A program made the position numbers and the translations under genes. From positions 11,143,655 to 11,207,654 of the forward strand of contig CAJINV010000004.1 of the NCBI GenBank assembly GCA_905178155.1: a stretch of 64,000 nucleotides of DNA, in the 5' to 3' direction. Shown in pieces: positions 1 to 9,600 of the stretch. Each line of letters opens with the position of its first letter. Position 1 is the stretch's first letter. The DNA comes from Amoebophrya sp. A120 (taxonomy: Eukaryota; Sar; Dinophyceae; Syndiniales; Amoebophryaceae). The notes under the pieces are model-generated. The model had not been told where the DNA came from and made no database searches. It saw only the letters and a list, made by a program, of their open reading frames with translations.

Positions 1-19
1 TTCGTGAGTTGTACCAGCT

Positions 20-1606
20 TCATCCAACCTGCATAGGCTGCGGCCCGCCCGGTCCTCTTCCAGTTCCGCCTGTTGTGGTCTCCCTTCTGGGCGCGGAAAT
101 TTCTCCTCCTGGTTGTTGATCGTCCCTGAGCCCGATCCTCCACTCCTCCACGGGAAACAAACGTTTCAAGATTTTCCGCAAGTTATCCCCCTCTTCCGCC
201 GCAAAGTTCTGCACGCTCTGCTGCTGAAACCCCGTGCTCAGGGCGTGGCACAGTAGGGGCCGCCCCTTCGGCTTAAACTGTTGCAAATTCTCCTCGCAGG
301 GCGTCAAATAGATCCGCAACGCGGTGTGTATCGCGGGTTGCTGCTCCATGTCAATATCTGGGAACAAATGTTGCAGTTGTTCAAACGCGCCCGGCTCGTC
401 GAGTTTGCGTCTCTTACTGTTGGGAAAAATGCCTCCAGTACTGTCCTGCTGATAAAGAAGATGTTGAGCAGCAGACGAAGAAACGGCTCCTGATGTTTTC
501 GTTTTCAATTGCACCACCCTCGCTAACACCGCGACCAGGAATACGCTCGCCGCACAGCCGGCAGCATCGTTCTGGGCGACTGCGGCTAAAGCGGGGACGG
601 AGAAGCGGTACTGGTGTAAGTGGTCAGTGACTGTTTGCTTCCCGTGGCTCCGTTGCTTTTGATTCTGCAAAAAGCTTTGCAGCGCCCGAAAAGCCAACTC
701 CGCCTCGTCCTGCAGGGACGTACTGCTCGCTCCGCCAGTGGTTGCGCGGACATATTTGGCAATCAACTCCCGCGGGTCTTCGTTGGTTTTCATATTTCCG
801 ATCAGAAGTTGACTTCCAGCTGCACTTGTTCCCGCCGCGATTTCCCGTAGCAACTCCGGCGCCGCCTTCTCGAACTTCTTGTGCGCGGCCTCAATGTCCT
901 TCTGCTCGACACCGAAGGTCAAATTTCGCTCGTGCAGAAAATTGACGATCTGCTTGATTCCCACCGGCTCCTGCAACCGCGCTTGTGCGGCACACAGGAT
1001 GAAAATCAGATCCGCATCCGTGAAGCCTCGCGTGCGGAAAATCGTTTTTGGCGGCTGGTTTCCTGGCTGATTCAAGAACATCGACGTGCTGGAGCTCGAG
1101 CCTCCACCCGCTCCAGAAGTAGTACTGATCCCGACCCCTGCACCCAAGTTGTTGCCGCTCACGCCCTCCTCGGCCCCGGTGTAGAGACTGTGGACAATGC
1201 GCATGCACTCGTCCAGGCTCCTTTCGTCCCGTTTCAGCGTGTTCACGAGGAACTTCCGCAAGTGCTTAAAAATCTTGCCGAGCGCCTGGTCCTGCTGGTC
1301 CATCAGGGTGGACGCGTTTTGGCTCGCGGCGTACAGTGCCTTGCCCACGGCGGACCCCATGCTACCCATCATCTGCGTCTGGATCTGGGACCCGTGCGAC
1401 AGGTAGGGATTCATTTTCACCTTGGCCGCGCGCTGGTTCTTTTCCGGCTCGTCCTTGAACGACCGCCACTCCGCTGCGTCGGTGACGATCTTGTTCTGAA
1501 GAACGAGACCGCAGGACCGGCAGACCACCAGCCCCTCGGTGTAGTCGACGCGGATGTTGTCGGACCCGCAATACAGGCAGGAGGAAAACCCCACGCCCTC
1601 GGACAT
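20..1606 (-). CDS. TFIIB-like general transcription factor
   Basis: A single uninterrupted frame of 528 residues. An N-terminal zinc ribbon is visible as paired cysteines at C10/C13 and C29/C32, followed by the conserved linker around 'EWRSF' that in TFIIB-family proteins leads to the B-reader. A cyclin-like helical region covers roughly residues 105-145 and 190-265, split by a Gly/Ser-rich insert at about 150-185. A second cyclin repeat is only weakly visible after residue 320. Proteins of this family bridge promoter-bound TBP and RNA polymerase in the nucleus. At 528 residues it is much longer than typical TFIIB (about 320), through low-complexity inserts and a Gly/Pro tail. No intron is needed. 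It could instead be a Brf1-type factor; the ribbon is certain, the exact paralogue is not. Confidence 0.75.
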   Translation of the reverse strand: MSEGVGFSSCLYCGSDNIRVDYTEGLVVCRSCGLVLQNKIVTDAAEWRSFKDEPEKNQRAAKVKMNPYLSHGSQIQTQMMGSMGSAVGKALYAASQNASTLMDQQDQALGKIFKHLRKFLVNTLKRDERSLDECMRIVHSLYTGAEEGVSGNNLGAGVGISTTSGAGGGSSSSTSMFLNQPGNQPPKTIFRTRGFTDADLIFILCAAQARLQEPVGIKQIVNFLHERNLTFGVEQKDIEAAHKKFEKAAPELLREIAAGTSAAGSQLLIGNMKTNEDPRELIAKYVRATTGGASSTSLQDEAELAFRALQSFLQNQKQRSHGKQTVTDHLHQYRFSVPALAAVAQNDAAGCAASVFLVAVLARVVQLKTKTSGAVSSSAAQHLLYQQDSTGGIFPNSKRRKLDEPGAFEQLQHLFPDIDMEQQPAIHTALRIYLTPCEENLQQFKPKGRPLLCHALSTGFQQQSVQNFAAEEGDNLRKILKRLFPVEEWRIGLRDDQQPGGEISAPRRETTTGGTGRGPGGPQPMQVG

Positions 1607-2788
1607 AGTTTCTGTGCTAGGGTTTGCAGCTTACGCTTAAGTGCAATGTGTCATTGAAGTACTGGGCGCCGAAGTGCTGCTCGGTGTCGATCGCAACCAC
1701 CAGCGGAACAGCTACCACTTCTCAATGAATCGGTTTACTCAAAATAAAACTTTATTTCGTAAATCCAAACTATGAAAACCGAATCGCAACACAGAGATTC
1801 ACGACATCAAGATCAATGGAATAAAAATATTCAAACAAATACTTACGGCGTCGCTGTGGATGAAGTGGCTGTGAGTTGGGAAACGTAAATCGAATTACGA
1901 CACCACAAATAGCACTAGAGCAGCACGTCGCAAAAGCAACGAGCGCAGGACAAGAACTAACGGATCCATCTTCGTGGTCAAGTTGACGCTCACCTTCATC
2001 ATCATCATCTTCACACGGGTCGTTCACTCATCTGTCTTCCCGTGACGATCTTCGTGTCTTGCTTCTGCGCTTCTTTGTTTCTTGTCAGAAGCGCACGATC
2101 TTGATGAACTTATTAACTTGATTACCTTGTCGCACCGTCCGGTGACGATGGAAAAATGAAGTGTACAAGTAAGTACGATCAAGATTGCCTTTCGTTATTT
2201 TCCGACACCAGAGACAAAGAAGAAGAACAAATCGAAGTCCCATGACACGATGCATGAAGAAACGCGCGACGAGAAAGAACATCAGAGTTCCACATCAATT
2301 TACTGGTTGTACAACGTATGGCTGTCTGCTTCATTTGGCTGCGGCGAGTGCAGGCGGAAAGAGGACGCCGCATTTCTACATTACATATTTGACTTCGTGG
2401 TCGCTTATTTTCTTGTTTTCTGTCCACCATGATGCTGATACTTTTACTGTGTCGTCGCATGATTCAAAATGGTGCGGGGTCCTTGGGGTCGGTAGGCCTA
2501 GGCACCACGAGGAGGCCACCCCTTATATCTTCTTATTTCTACTTGTCGCGGTAAGGGCAGTAATAGGCTGATCTTGTGTGTGTTTCTTATCGATATCCTA
2601 TGGCGGCCATATGGTTGGTCGTCTCGCTGTACGAGTACCTACTCAGACTAACTTCACTATGACAACTATCTCTACCACTATACAATACTCGGTCGCATTT
2701 AGCACTAAAGATTGAATTGCAGCTCCTATATGTGATATAGATGTGCTGCTGTTCATCTTTTATTGCTCTTCCCAGAGCTTGCTTTGTT
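1607..2788. other. intergenic spacer, no gene seen
   Basis: AT-richer spacer between the TFIIB-like gene and the cap methyltransferase gene. Short open frames exist on both strands, but none shows a recognisable motif, coding-like third-position bias or repeat structure. Confidence 0.5.
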
Positions 2789-5596
2789 TTATCCCGTTTG
2801 CACTCGTATGACGGCGCAGTACATCCTAGACACTTCCTCGCACTCCTTTGGAAAGTCATCAAACACAGGCTCATCTGTTTCCGCATCGACTAGGTGGAAA
2901 AACTGCGTGGCCGCGTGTCTCGTGCGGTGCTTAAACAGAGGCTGGCGGCGCGTAGTTCTTGGAGGTTGTAATTCGGCTTCGTTCGTTTCTACTTTATCTT
3001 GCGACGATGTTAAAAAAGTTGCCGTCGTTCTTTCCCGCCTCCTGCTTTGCCACCAGGTTTTCATGTCACACGCGTGCTTCAAGTACTGCAAGCAGGGAAA
3101 CCGGATATCGCCCCGACTGTCGAACTTGCAGAAGGGAGCTGCTGCCGTCGGTCCTCGTCCGCGCGTTCTTGTACCACGACCACCAGACAGGATTTGGTCT
3201 TTCAAATCCCAGAGGTTGACCCTCGTGAAAAATGGCGGCTCCGGTGCGAAGAACAAAGAGGAGCTCCTACAGGGCTGCATTGTATTGCGGAAGGGATGAA
3301 GTTGTGCACCAGGATATGCTGCTGTCCTCTTCGATCCACCACTTGTCCTGTAGCTCATCTCGCTCAAAGATTCCGAGCCGTACAGATTCTCTGTATCTGC
3401 AGTTTCGATTATCATCTTTCCGCGGGTGCTGCTGCTCAGGAGGTGCTTTTCCAGCAGGCGAAAGTCGACGAGGTATTCCAGGCAGTTGTCGATCGCACCC
3501 TCGAGGAAAAAGTCGTAACCCAAGCCGGCCGGTACCTTGTGTTCTGCATCCGCACTGGTCGTGTACTCCCACCATTTCCGCAGCAGCTTCGGCTCAGCAG
3601 GCACCTCTAGCCGGGCGATCTTGTTTTCGAACAGGACCAAGGGGGCTCCGGTGGACGATGTCGTGGTGGGATTCTGGGGGTTGGGAGGGGATGCGGAGGA
3701 CGCTCCGGGAAAGTTTGGCCTTGTGCTCGTCGGGTAAGTCTCGCCAATATTAACGTGATCCGCTAGAAAGTCCAACGGATCCTCCTCACTTCCATCAATG
3801 CCGAGCATGGGTGCTTCCTGTGCTGCTTCGTCAAGGACACGTACAACATGACCGTCTTCTACTTCTTCATCTCGGTGCGCAGTTGATATTTCCTGCACGT
3901 TGCTTTGCTCGTGTGCGTGTGCTGGTGGAGCGACCTTCTCCTCGGAAGGAAAAGATCCGGAAGTAGTTGTACCTTTGCACTGTGCCTCCAGCTCGGCCAG
4001 TGAGTATTCGCCGAATTTTTTCCGGGCTTCCTCAACCAACCACCGCTCGTCAATGGTTGTCCCAACGAAGACGGAAGTTTTCTTCGAGCACTCCTGAACC
4101 AGTCTGCCGAAGTTTGCAATGGTGGCCTCCGACTCAAACGCGTAGTGCAGCGCAAACTGACAGGAGATAATGTCAAATAAGCGGGAGTCGGAGCGGCTGG
4201 TGCTGGCCGACGTCCGATTGTGGATTGAAGCAGAAGATCTAGTAGAATTTGGCTGCGTTTGGCCACAGATCGTGGTACTCGAACTGCTTCCATAGTTACT
4301 TCTAGAAGTACACTGCGCAAGCAGATCCGCGGCGGATTGTTTTGTGAAGTCAAATTGGTGAAACTCGACGGAGAAATTCTCCAGCGGTTTCGCCTGCTCT
4401 GCCCACTTCTGTCGCCCAAGAGCGATAGAATGCGCAGATAGGTCGACGCCCACGTACTCGAACTGGATGCATTTTGCATTCCATCCTAAAGCACCAAGGA
4501 AGTACTTTGCGGTGTTGTGCCACTTGAACAGATCTCCGCCGCGCCCGCAGGCAAGGTCGAGGATGCGGATCGTTCTTGTTCTCGCTGTGCGCTGTTGAGT
4601 CGTGTGGTCTGGCACTGGCTGCTGGTTATAACAGTCATCATAATGATGTTTATGCCCCTGCTGTCCGTCCGCCAAGAAGCTTTCTTTCTTGCGTCGCTTG
4701 CTGTCGGGAGGAGACAAGTTCTTGTTTTCAGTGCCAGCAAGACGTTGGATTATATCCTGAGCGTCCTCCTCGTCGTCCACCACGTCTTCTTCTTCTTCTA
4801 GCAAGGCGAACTCCATGGCGAACAAGCACAAGCAGGTCTTTGTCCAGTTGTTCATGCGGAAGTGCCCCGTCTCCGGCTCCCGCATGTTTTTTCGCTGCTT
4901 GCCGTACCTTGCCGCCGCGCGGTCGTAGTGGCTGGCCACATGATCCTCCTCTTCTCCGGGAAGAGGATCCTCGGCGGAGGCTGCTGGTGCCTTGATGTAG
5001 GTGGAGTAGCTCTTGTGGTTTTGCTTTAATACTCCTGTCGATGCAGATGCAGCTGGTACACCTTGTTCTCCATTTTTCCGTTTGGCGTTTCGGCTTGGCG
5101 CGCGACCGTCAGGAAACGGATCTTCGCCTGTTGGTGATGATGGTGGTTTTGACTTATTTTTCTCAGCCACCTTTTTCGCCCCAATCTGGCCTTTTTTGTT
5201 TCCCTTGTTGCTCGTCCTCGACGTCGACGTCCCCTGCTCGAGCTGGTGGTGCGCGTGCGCGTTCTGTGGGTGGTTGACGGTGCCACTACTTGGTCTTGCA
5301 CTATCGCCTTTTGCTGTCCTCGCCTGCTTCCCGCCACCGTTGCCGTTCTTTCCGCCCTTGTTCTTCTTTCCAAATATTCCCTTGCCCCCTCGGCCGCCAC
5401 CCTTCTTTCCAGATGGAGGCTGGGACTTAGCATTTTCGCCAGATCTACTACTAGTGCCCCCGCCTCCCAGCATAGCCAGGTCGGCCCAAGCTGAGTTGTC
5501 CCTGTCCGGCTGATCGTTGTACACATTTTTAGCGGGGCTGGGTGCCGACATTTTTCGGAAGTCTTGTAGCGGCCACGTTCCTGGTAAATCAACCAC
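2789..5596 (-). CDS. RNMT: mRNA cap guanine-N7 methyltransferase
   Basis: A 935-residue frame. The family transfers a methyl group from S-adenosylmethionine to N7 of the 5' cap guanine in the nucleus. Seen in order: a basic Gly/Lys/Ser-rich N-terminal tail (1-200); the 'VASHYD' and 'MNNWTK' region near 220-255 that begins the catalytic domain; SAM motif I 'ILDLACGRGGDLFKW' at about 345-359; 'VGVDLS' near 382; the 'HYAFES' motif near 484-489, characteristic of cap N7 enzymes; and the C-terminal 'EYLVDF' segment and final strand. Acidic and Ser-rich inserts make it about twice the usual length. The start may be M1 or M16 (position 5551), since M16 begins a more natural N-terminus. No introner is present and the frame is intact. 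Confidence 0.9.
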   Translation of the reverse strand: MVDLPGTWPLQDFRKMSAPSPAKNVYNDQPDRDNSAWADLAMLGGGGTSSRSGENAKSQPPSGKKGGGRGGKGIFGKKNKGGKNGNGGGKQARTAKGDSARPSSGTVNHPQNAHAHHQLEQGTSTSRTSNKGNKKGQIGAKKVAEKNKSKPPSSPTGEDPFPDGRAPSRNAKRKNGEQGVPAASASTGVLKQNHKSYSTYIKAPAASAEDPLPGEEEDHVASHYDRAAARYGKQRKNMREPETGHFRMNNWTKTCLCLFAMEFALLEEEEDVVDDEEDAQDIIQRLAGTENKNLSPPDSKRRKKESFLADGQQGHKHHYDDCYNQQPVPDHTTQQRTARTRTIRILDLACGRGGDLFKWHNTAKYFLGALGWNAKCIQFEYVGVDLSAHSIALGRQKWAEQAKPLENFSVEFHQFDFTKQSAADLLAQCTSRSNYGSSSSTTICGQTQPNSTRSSASIHNRTSASTSRSDSRLFDIISCQFALHYAFESEATIANFGRLVQECSKKTSVFVGTTIDERWLVEEARKKFGEYSLAELEAQCKGTTTSGSFPSEEKVAPPAHAHEQSNVQEISTAHRDEEVEDGHVVRVLDEAAQEAPMLGIDGSEEDPLDFLADHVNIGETYPTSTRPNFPGASSASPPNPQNPTTTSSTGAPLVLFENKIARLEVPAEPKLLRKWWEYTTSADAEHKVPAGLGYDFFLEGAIDNCLEYLVDFRLLEKHLLSSSTRGKMIIETADTENLYGSESLSEMSYRTSGGSKRTAAYPGAQLHPFRNTMQPCRSSSLFFAPEPPFFTRVNLWDLKDQILSGGRGTRTRGRGPTAAAPFCKFDSRGDIRFPCLQYLKHACDMKTWWQSRRRERTTATFLTSSQDKVETNEAELQPPRTTRRQPLFKHRTRHAATQFFHLVDAETDEPVFDDFPKECEEVSRMYCAVIRVQTG

Positions 5597-6648
5597 GTGG
5601 ACCTCTTCACATGACGAGGATACTGCTCAATATCAGGTCTTTATTCCAGGTCGCTCAGGACGAAGGCACGACGCAGATGACCGAGTGCTCGCAATGCTGA
5701 AGCTCCTCTTGTTCCGGTCGCCCAACTTTTCTTTTTCGGTGTTAATGATGAAGTAGACATTATTACATCGAGCTCAAGGCTGTTTAAACTTCTCGGGCAA
5801 ATAAAAACGTAATAAAGGCTAGCAAGCTACCCGTGGCGAACGAACCGAAAAATAGCTTCGATCTAGTTCTTTTAGAAGTCGCTGCTCGTACTAGCGACTT
5901 CCACATATCCTAAGGTCCAGCACGAATTGGCACTCCATCAAGCCCTGAAGCTGTGAGATGATGATGAACTTGTTGCTCGCATGATCGTATAAACATCCTG
6001 ATCCTTTTCTTTGTGTTTGATGCCAAGTGGTCAAGAACATCTCTACTACGAGATCTTCTCCTAAATTATACCAGTAGTACTAGAGCTCGTTCGCAATTCG
6101 CAAGATGGCACATCCTAATCATGATCGTCTTCGCGGAGAGCAATGCCAATTTTTAGGCTTCCCAGCTCGCTTTCATGCCTCACGCATCAGGTAAAAAAAT
6201 GGGCTTCTCCACATTTTTCTCAGGTAAGAATGGTCTCGGTTGTCTTCTGCTTCATGATCCGGATGCGCGATAAGATTTCTTCCTTGATCTCGCTCTTGGT
6301 GTTCGTGTTTTAGAGTCTGTGTTCAACATCAGAAAGAAATGATCCCTCGCTCATTATCATCTCGCTGTACAGGTCCACCTAGCATGTCAAAACGTGGACG
6401 ATCTCAGTTTCAAGTTACCCATTATTTCTCTTCTGGAGATCTCACTTTCTGCTTCTTTATTTTATTCCTTGTCGACTAGGACTACTATTTCAGTTTTTTC
6501 AAGTAGCTAGTGGATACTCATACTTTGCTGTCAGTTTCTATGCTCTCCGCGGAGTAGATACCGGTGGGGGAATCCCCCAATGCAACCTGCGTGGGACTGC
6601 GGGGGTAATAATCATAGGTTGTTCTTGTCTGTCGTCTTCTCTGTTGTA
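5597..6648. other. intergenic spacer, no gene seen
   Basis: AT-richer sequence upstream of the cap methyltransferase and downstream of the membrane-protein gene. No convincing coding frame, inverted repeat or tandem repeat was found. Confidence 0.5.
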
Positions 6649-9600
6649 TCACACGACATCCACGACATCCTCTATCGGCGTGCCATCATCTAACCCCTTG
6701 ATGTTGTTGTTCTTCGCAAAGAACTGCCCTTCCTTGCCGTTCGTAGAAGAAGTATTCGCATCTGCACCAACAACCACTTGTGCCGTAAGGTCAAACGGCT
6801 TTACGTAGCCGGACTTCGTGTAGCCCGTGGGAATCGAGTGCGTCAACAAGCGACTCAAGCCCGGCAGCGTGAACGCGATAAACGGAAAAGACAGCAACGA
6901 GTAGACCACTTTTCCCCAGAACACCTCAGCGCCCAGCTCCGAGGTGTCAAACAGCGAGGTGTCGCCGCCCCGGTTTGCGGCCAAGAGAACGACGAAAAGG
7001 ACTCCGATATGGCGTTCGCAAACGTTACACTTTCACACTGTATACATGAACTTGTGAAGATGCAAGAATTTTTATGAGCAAAAGTCGTGAGAGGGGTGGG
7101 GAGGGGGGACCTTAAGCGTCTTGCGTTACAGATTTGGCACGACGGATTCTAAATGCTAATGCTAAGTACTTAGCGCGTCAAAGACTTTTTGTTACGCGAA
7201 GAAGCTTGATCGTCATCATGTGAAGCACGACCGTTGATTTCGCATGACAAATCATGTAACAGTTGAGAACAATGTCTCGTTTGAGAATCCCATATCCGAA
7301 TAGAAAACAGTACATGTCGTACACCAGCAGCGGAAGAATGCGGCCGCCCCGCTTTGTATTGTACGTGATGCGACAACAGGGAAGAAAACTCTCCAAGTTA
7401 AAACAGCACTGCACGACCTCTTCCGCCTCCGCGTCCCTCCGGTCCGCAGCAGCGTTGGCCCGCTGCGACTGGAAACTCGACCCGCCATGCTTCTCGGAGA
7501 AGGGCAGAGACAAAAAGGCCGTCCAGGTCAGGAAAATGTTGAAGAAAAACTCGAGCAGCGACAGGGCCAGGCCGTCCGTAATGTTCTTCCCCGGGCCGCT
7601 GGCTTCGCAGTTTCTGGTTTGCACGCACGAGTAGTACTCCATGGAGCCGTAGAGCGCCATGAGCACGCCCCCCGTGACGAACTGCATTCCCTTGAAACCC
7701 AAAATGTACTGCACCAGAATGTACTCGTCCGGCCGCCTTTGACCTCTCGGGGTCCCGCAGCAAACAAAAAATAAAACCACCGCGAAGAAGAACCCCCGGA
7801 CGGCGAAGACCGGCAGCAGCGTGAGGAGGAAGAAAAGCACGAAGACCGGGTCCCGGAATTTCCCGAACATGCTCTTGTCGTACGGCAGGTAGTGGAACAA
7901 AACGAAGGCGCGGAACCAGGAGAACGGCCTCGAACGAGCCCAGAAGTCGGTACAGCTGCAGCAGACGAGGTCCACGTCGTCTCCGATGTTGGACTTTTCC
8001 GTTTTCAACACGCTCGTTTTGATGGCGAGTTTTGCCTCCTCTTTCACGTCCTCCCAAAGCCTATGGAAGTGTCAGGTTTGAAATCGTCAAAGTTGAAATA
8101 ATTTGCAATGCATAAAATGCATGCCCCGAGGTACGTGTGTTGCAGAGCAGGCAAGTGAGGCCGATTGTAAGCCTGTTTGGGGTTACAGCTCGAGCTGCTA
8201 AAGTAGCATGAGAAAATCACTCTTCTTTGCCTAAACAGCATGACAAACTGGATTTACAGACCGCCGAAATTTGTCATGCGCCACTTGGAAAATGGGTTCC
8301 AACTGGCATCCATCTTATGCATGACAAATTATTTCAACTTTGTCGATTTCAACTCTGACACATCCATAGAGCCCGTAGAACCCGTACACGAGCTTCCTCT
8401 TCACGCATTCGCACATGGCGGGGTCGTCGACCAGCGTGTTGGCAAAGCGGTCCCGGATTTTGTTCAGCAGTTTCTCCAACACGTTGTCACTCATATCCAA
8501 CGCGGTCGCTTTCTATGAACTGCAAAAGTATCGCACTCGTATAAATGCATGACAAATTCCCTCAGCATGAGAAATAAAATTTGTAATGCGGATTTACCTA
8601 AAAAAAAGAATTTGTAAGAGTGAGGTAACAAACTAAATCTGGAACTTCGCGGTTGAGTTCTCATCCGGCCGGTGGCCGGATGAGAACTCAACCACATCGC
8701 CGGCCGTATCCGGCCGGGCGGCCTGCGCCTGCCCGATCCTCTTCCGCCCTCCTCCACCGGTGGACCCACTCTTCCCCCTCACCCGTCCCCGAGCCGCGTT
8801 GCTTCGCTATGCAAAAAGCCCCACCCTTGTCATGCAAGGACAGCGGAAAGTGCCGAAACCCACAAAGCAGATGCCTGCGCTTTCATCTATTAGCTTTGAT
8901 CTGTGCTGCCATTTCCGCTCCTATTGCACGCAGTTTGCGTTTTCTATTTTTTATTTGGGAGGATTTTTCCCGCTCACCTGAAGAAGTGCACTCGCAATTC
9001 TATTTTTTATTTACGCTTCTAGGTTTGTGGCCCCTACTTCCGTCGGGGTTGGTCGATGCTCAGCTGGCTCCACCGATAGACCGCTGGCAGCGAGCGGAAA
9101 ACCGCTTAAAGCGGGAAGCCGCCGGAAGTGGGGAGCCGCTGGAAGCGGGGAACCGCTGAAAGCGAAGGAACCGCTGGAAGCGGAGAACCGCTGAAAACCG
9201 CCGACGGACCGGTGGCAGCGGGCGGCCGCTGAAACCGCGCAGCCGCTGAAAGCGGGCCACCGCTGACAGCGGGCAATAACTGAAAGCGGGCGGCCGCTGA
9301 AAGCGGCCAACCGCCGAAGGCGGAAAACCGCTGGCAGCGAGCGGACAACCGGTGAAAGCGGGGAACCCGAGCGGGCAACCGCCGAAAGCGGAGGCATGGT
9401 TCCCCGCTTTCCGCGTTTCCCCGCTTTCAGCGCTTTTATGTCCGCTCGCTGCCAAGGATTCATCGCTAGAGCCCGCTGAGACTCGACCACCCCCGACGGC
9501 AGCAGCGTGCTGTTGTCTGTCTCCCCTGCTTGTTGCCACAGGGCCCCGCATTTGGACAGAGACAGAAGCGGGCAGTCTACGCCAATAACCTAGGGCGCGC

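Noticed and set aside
881..1657. A 258-codon plus-strand frame overlapping the TFIIB-like gene
   Set aside because: It is the complement of a GC-rich coding region with a clear zinc ribbon on the other strand; its own translation has no recognisable content.
9085..9455. A CRISPR-like array
   Set aside because: Units are imperfect and adjoining, with no unique spacers of constant length, and the DNA is eukaryotic.
9011..9551. Overlapping long frames rich in Ser/Gly/Ala/Pro
   Set aside because: They are translations of the tandem palindromic repeats in the nested element, open in several frames at once because of the repeat.
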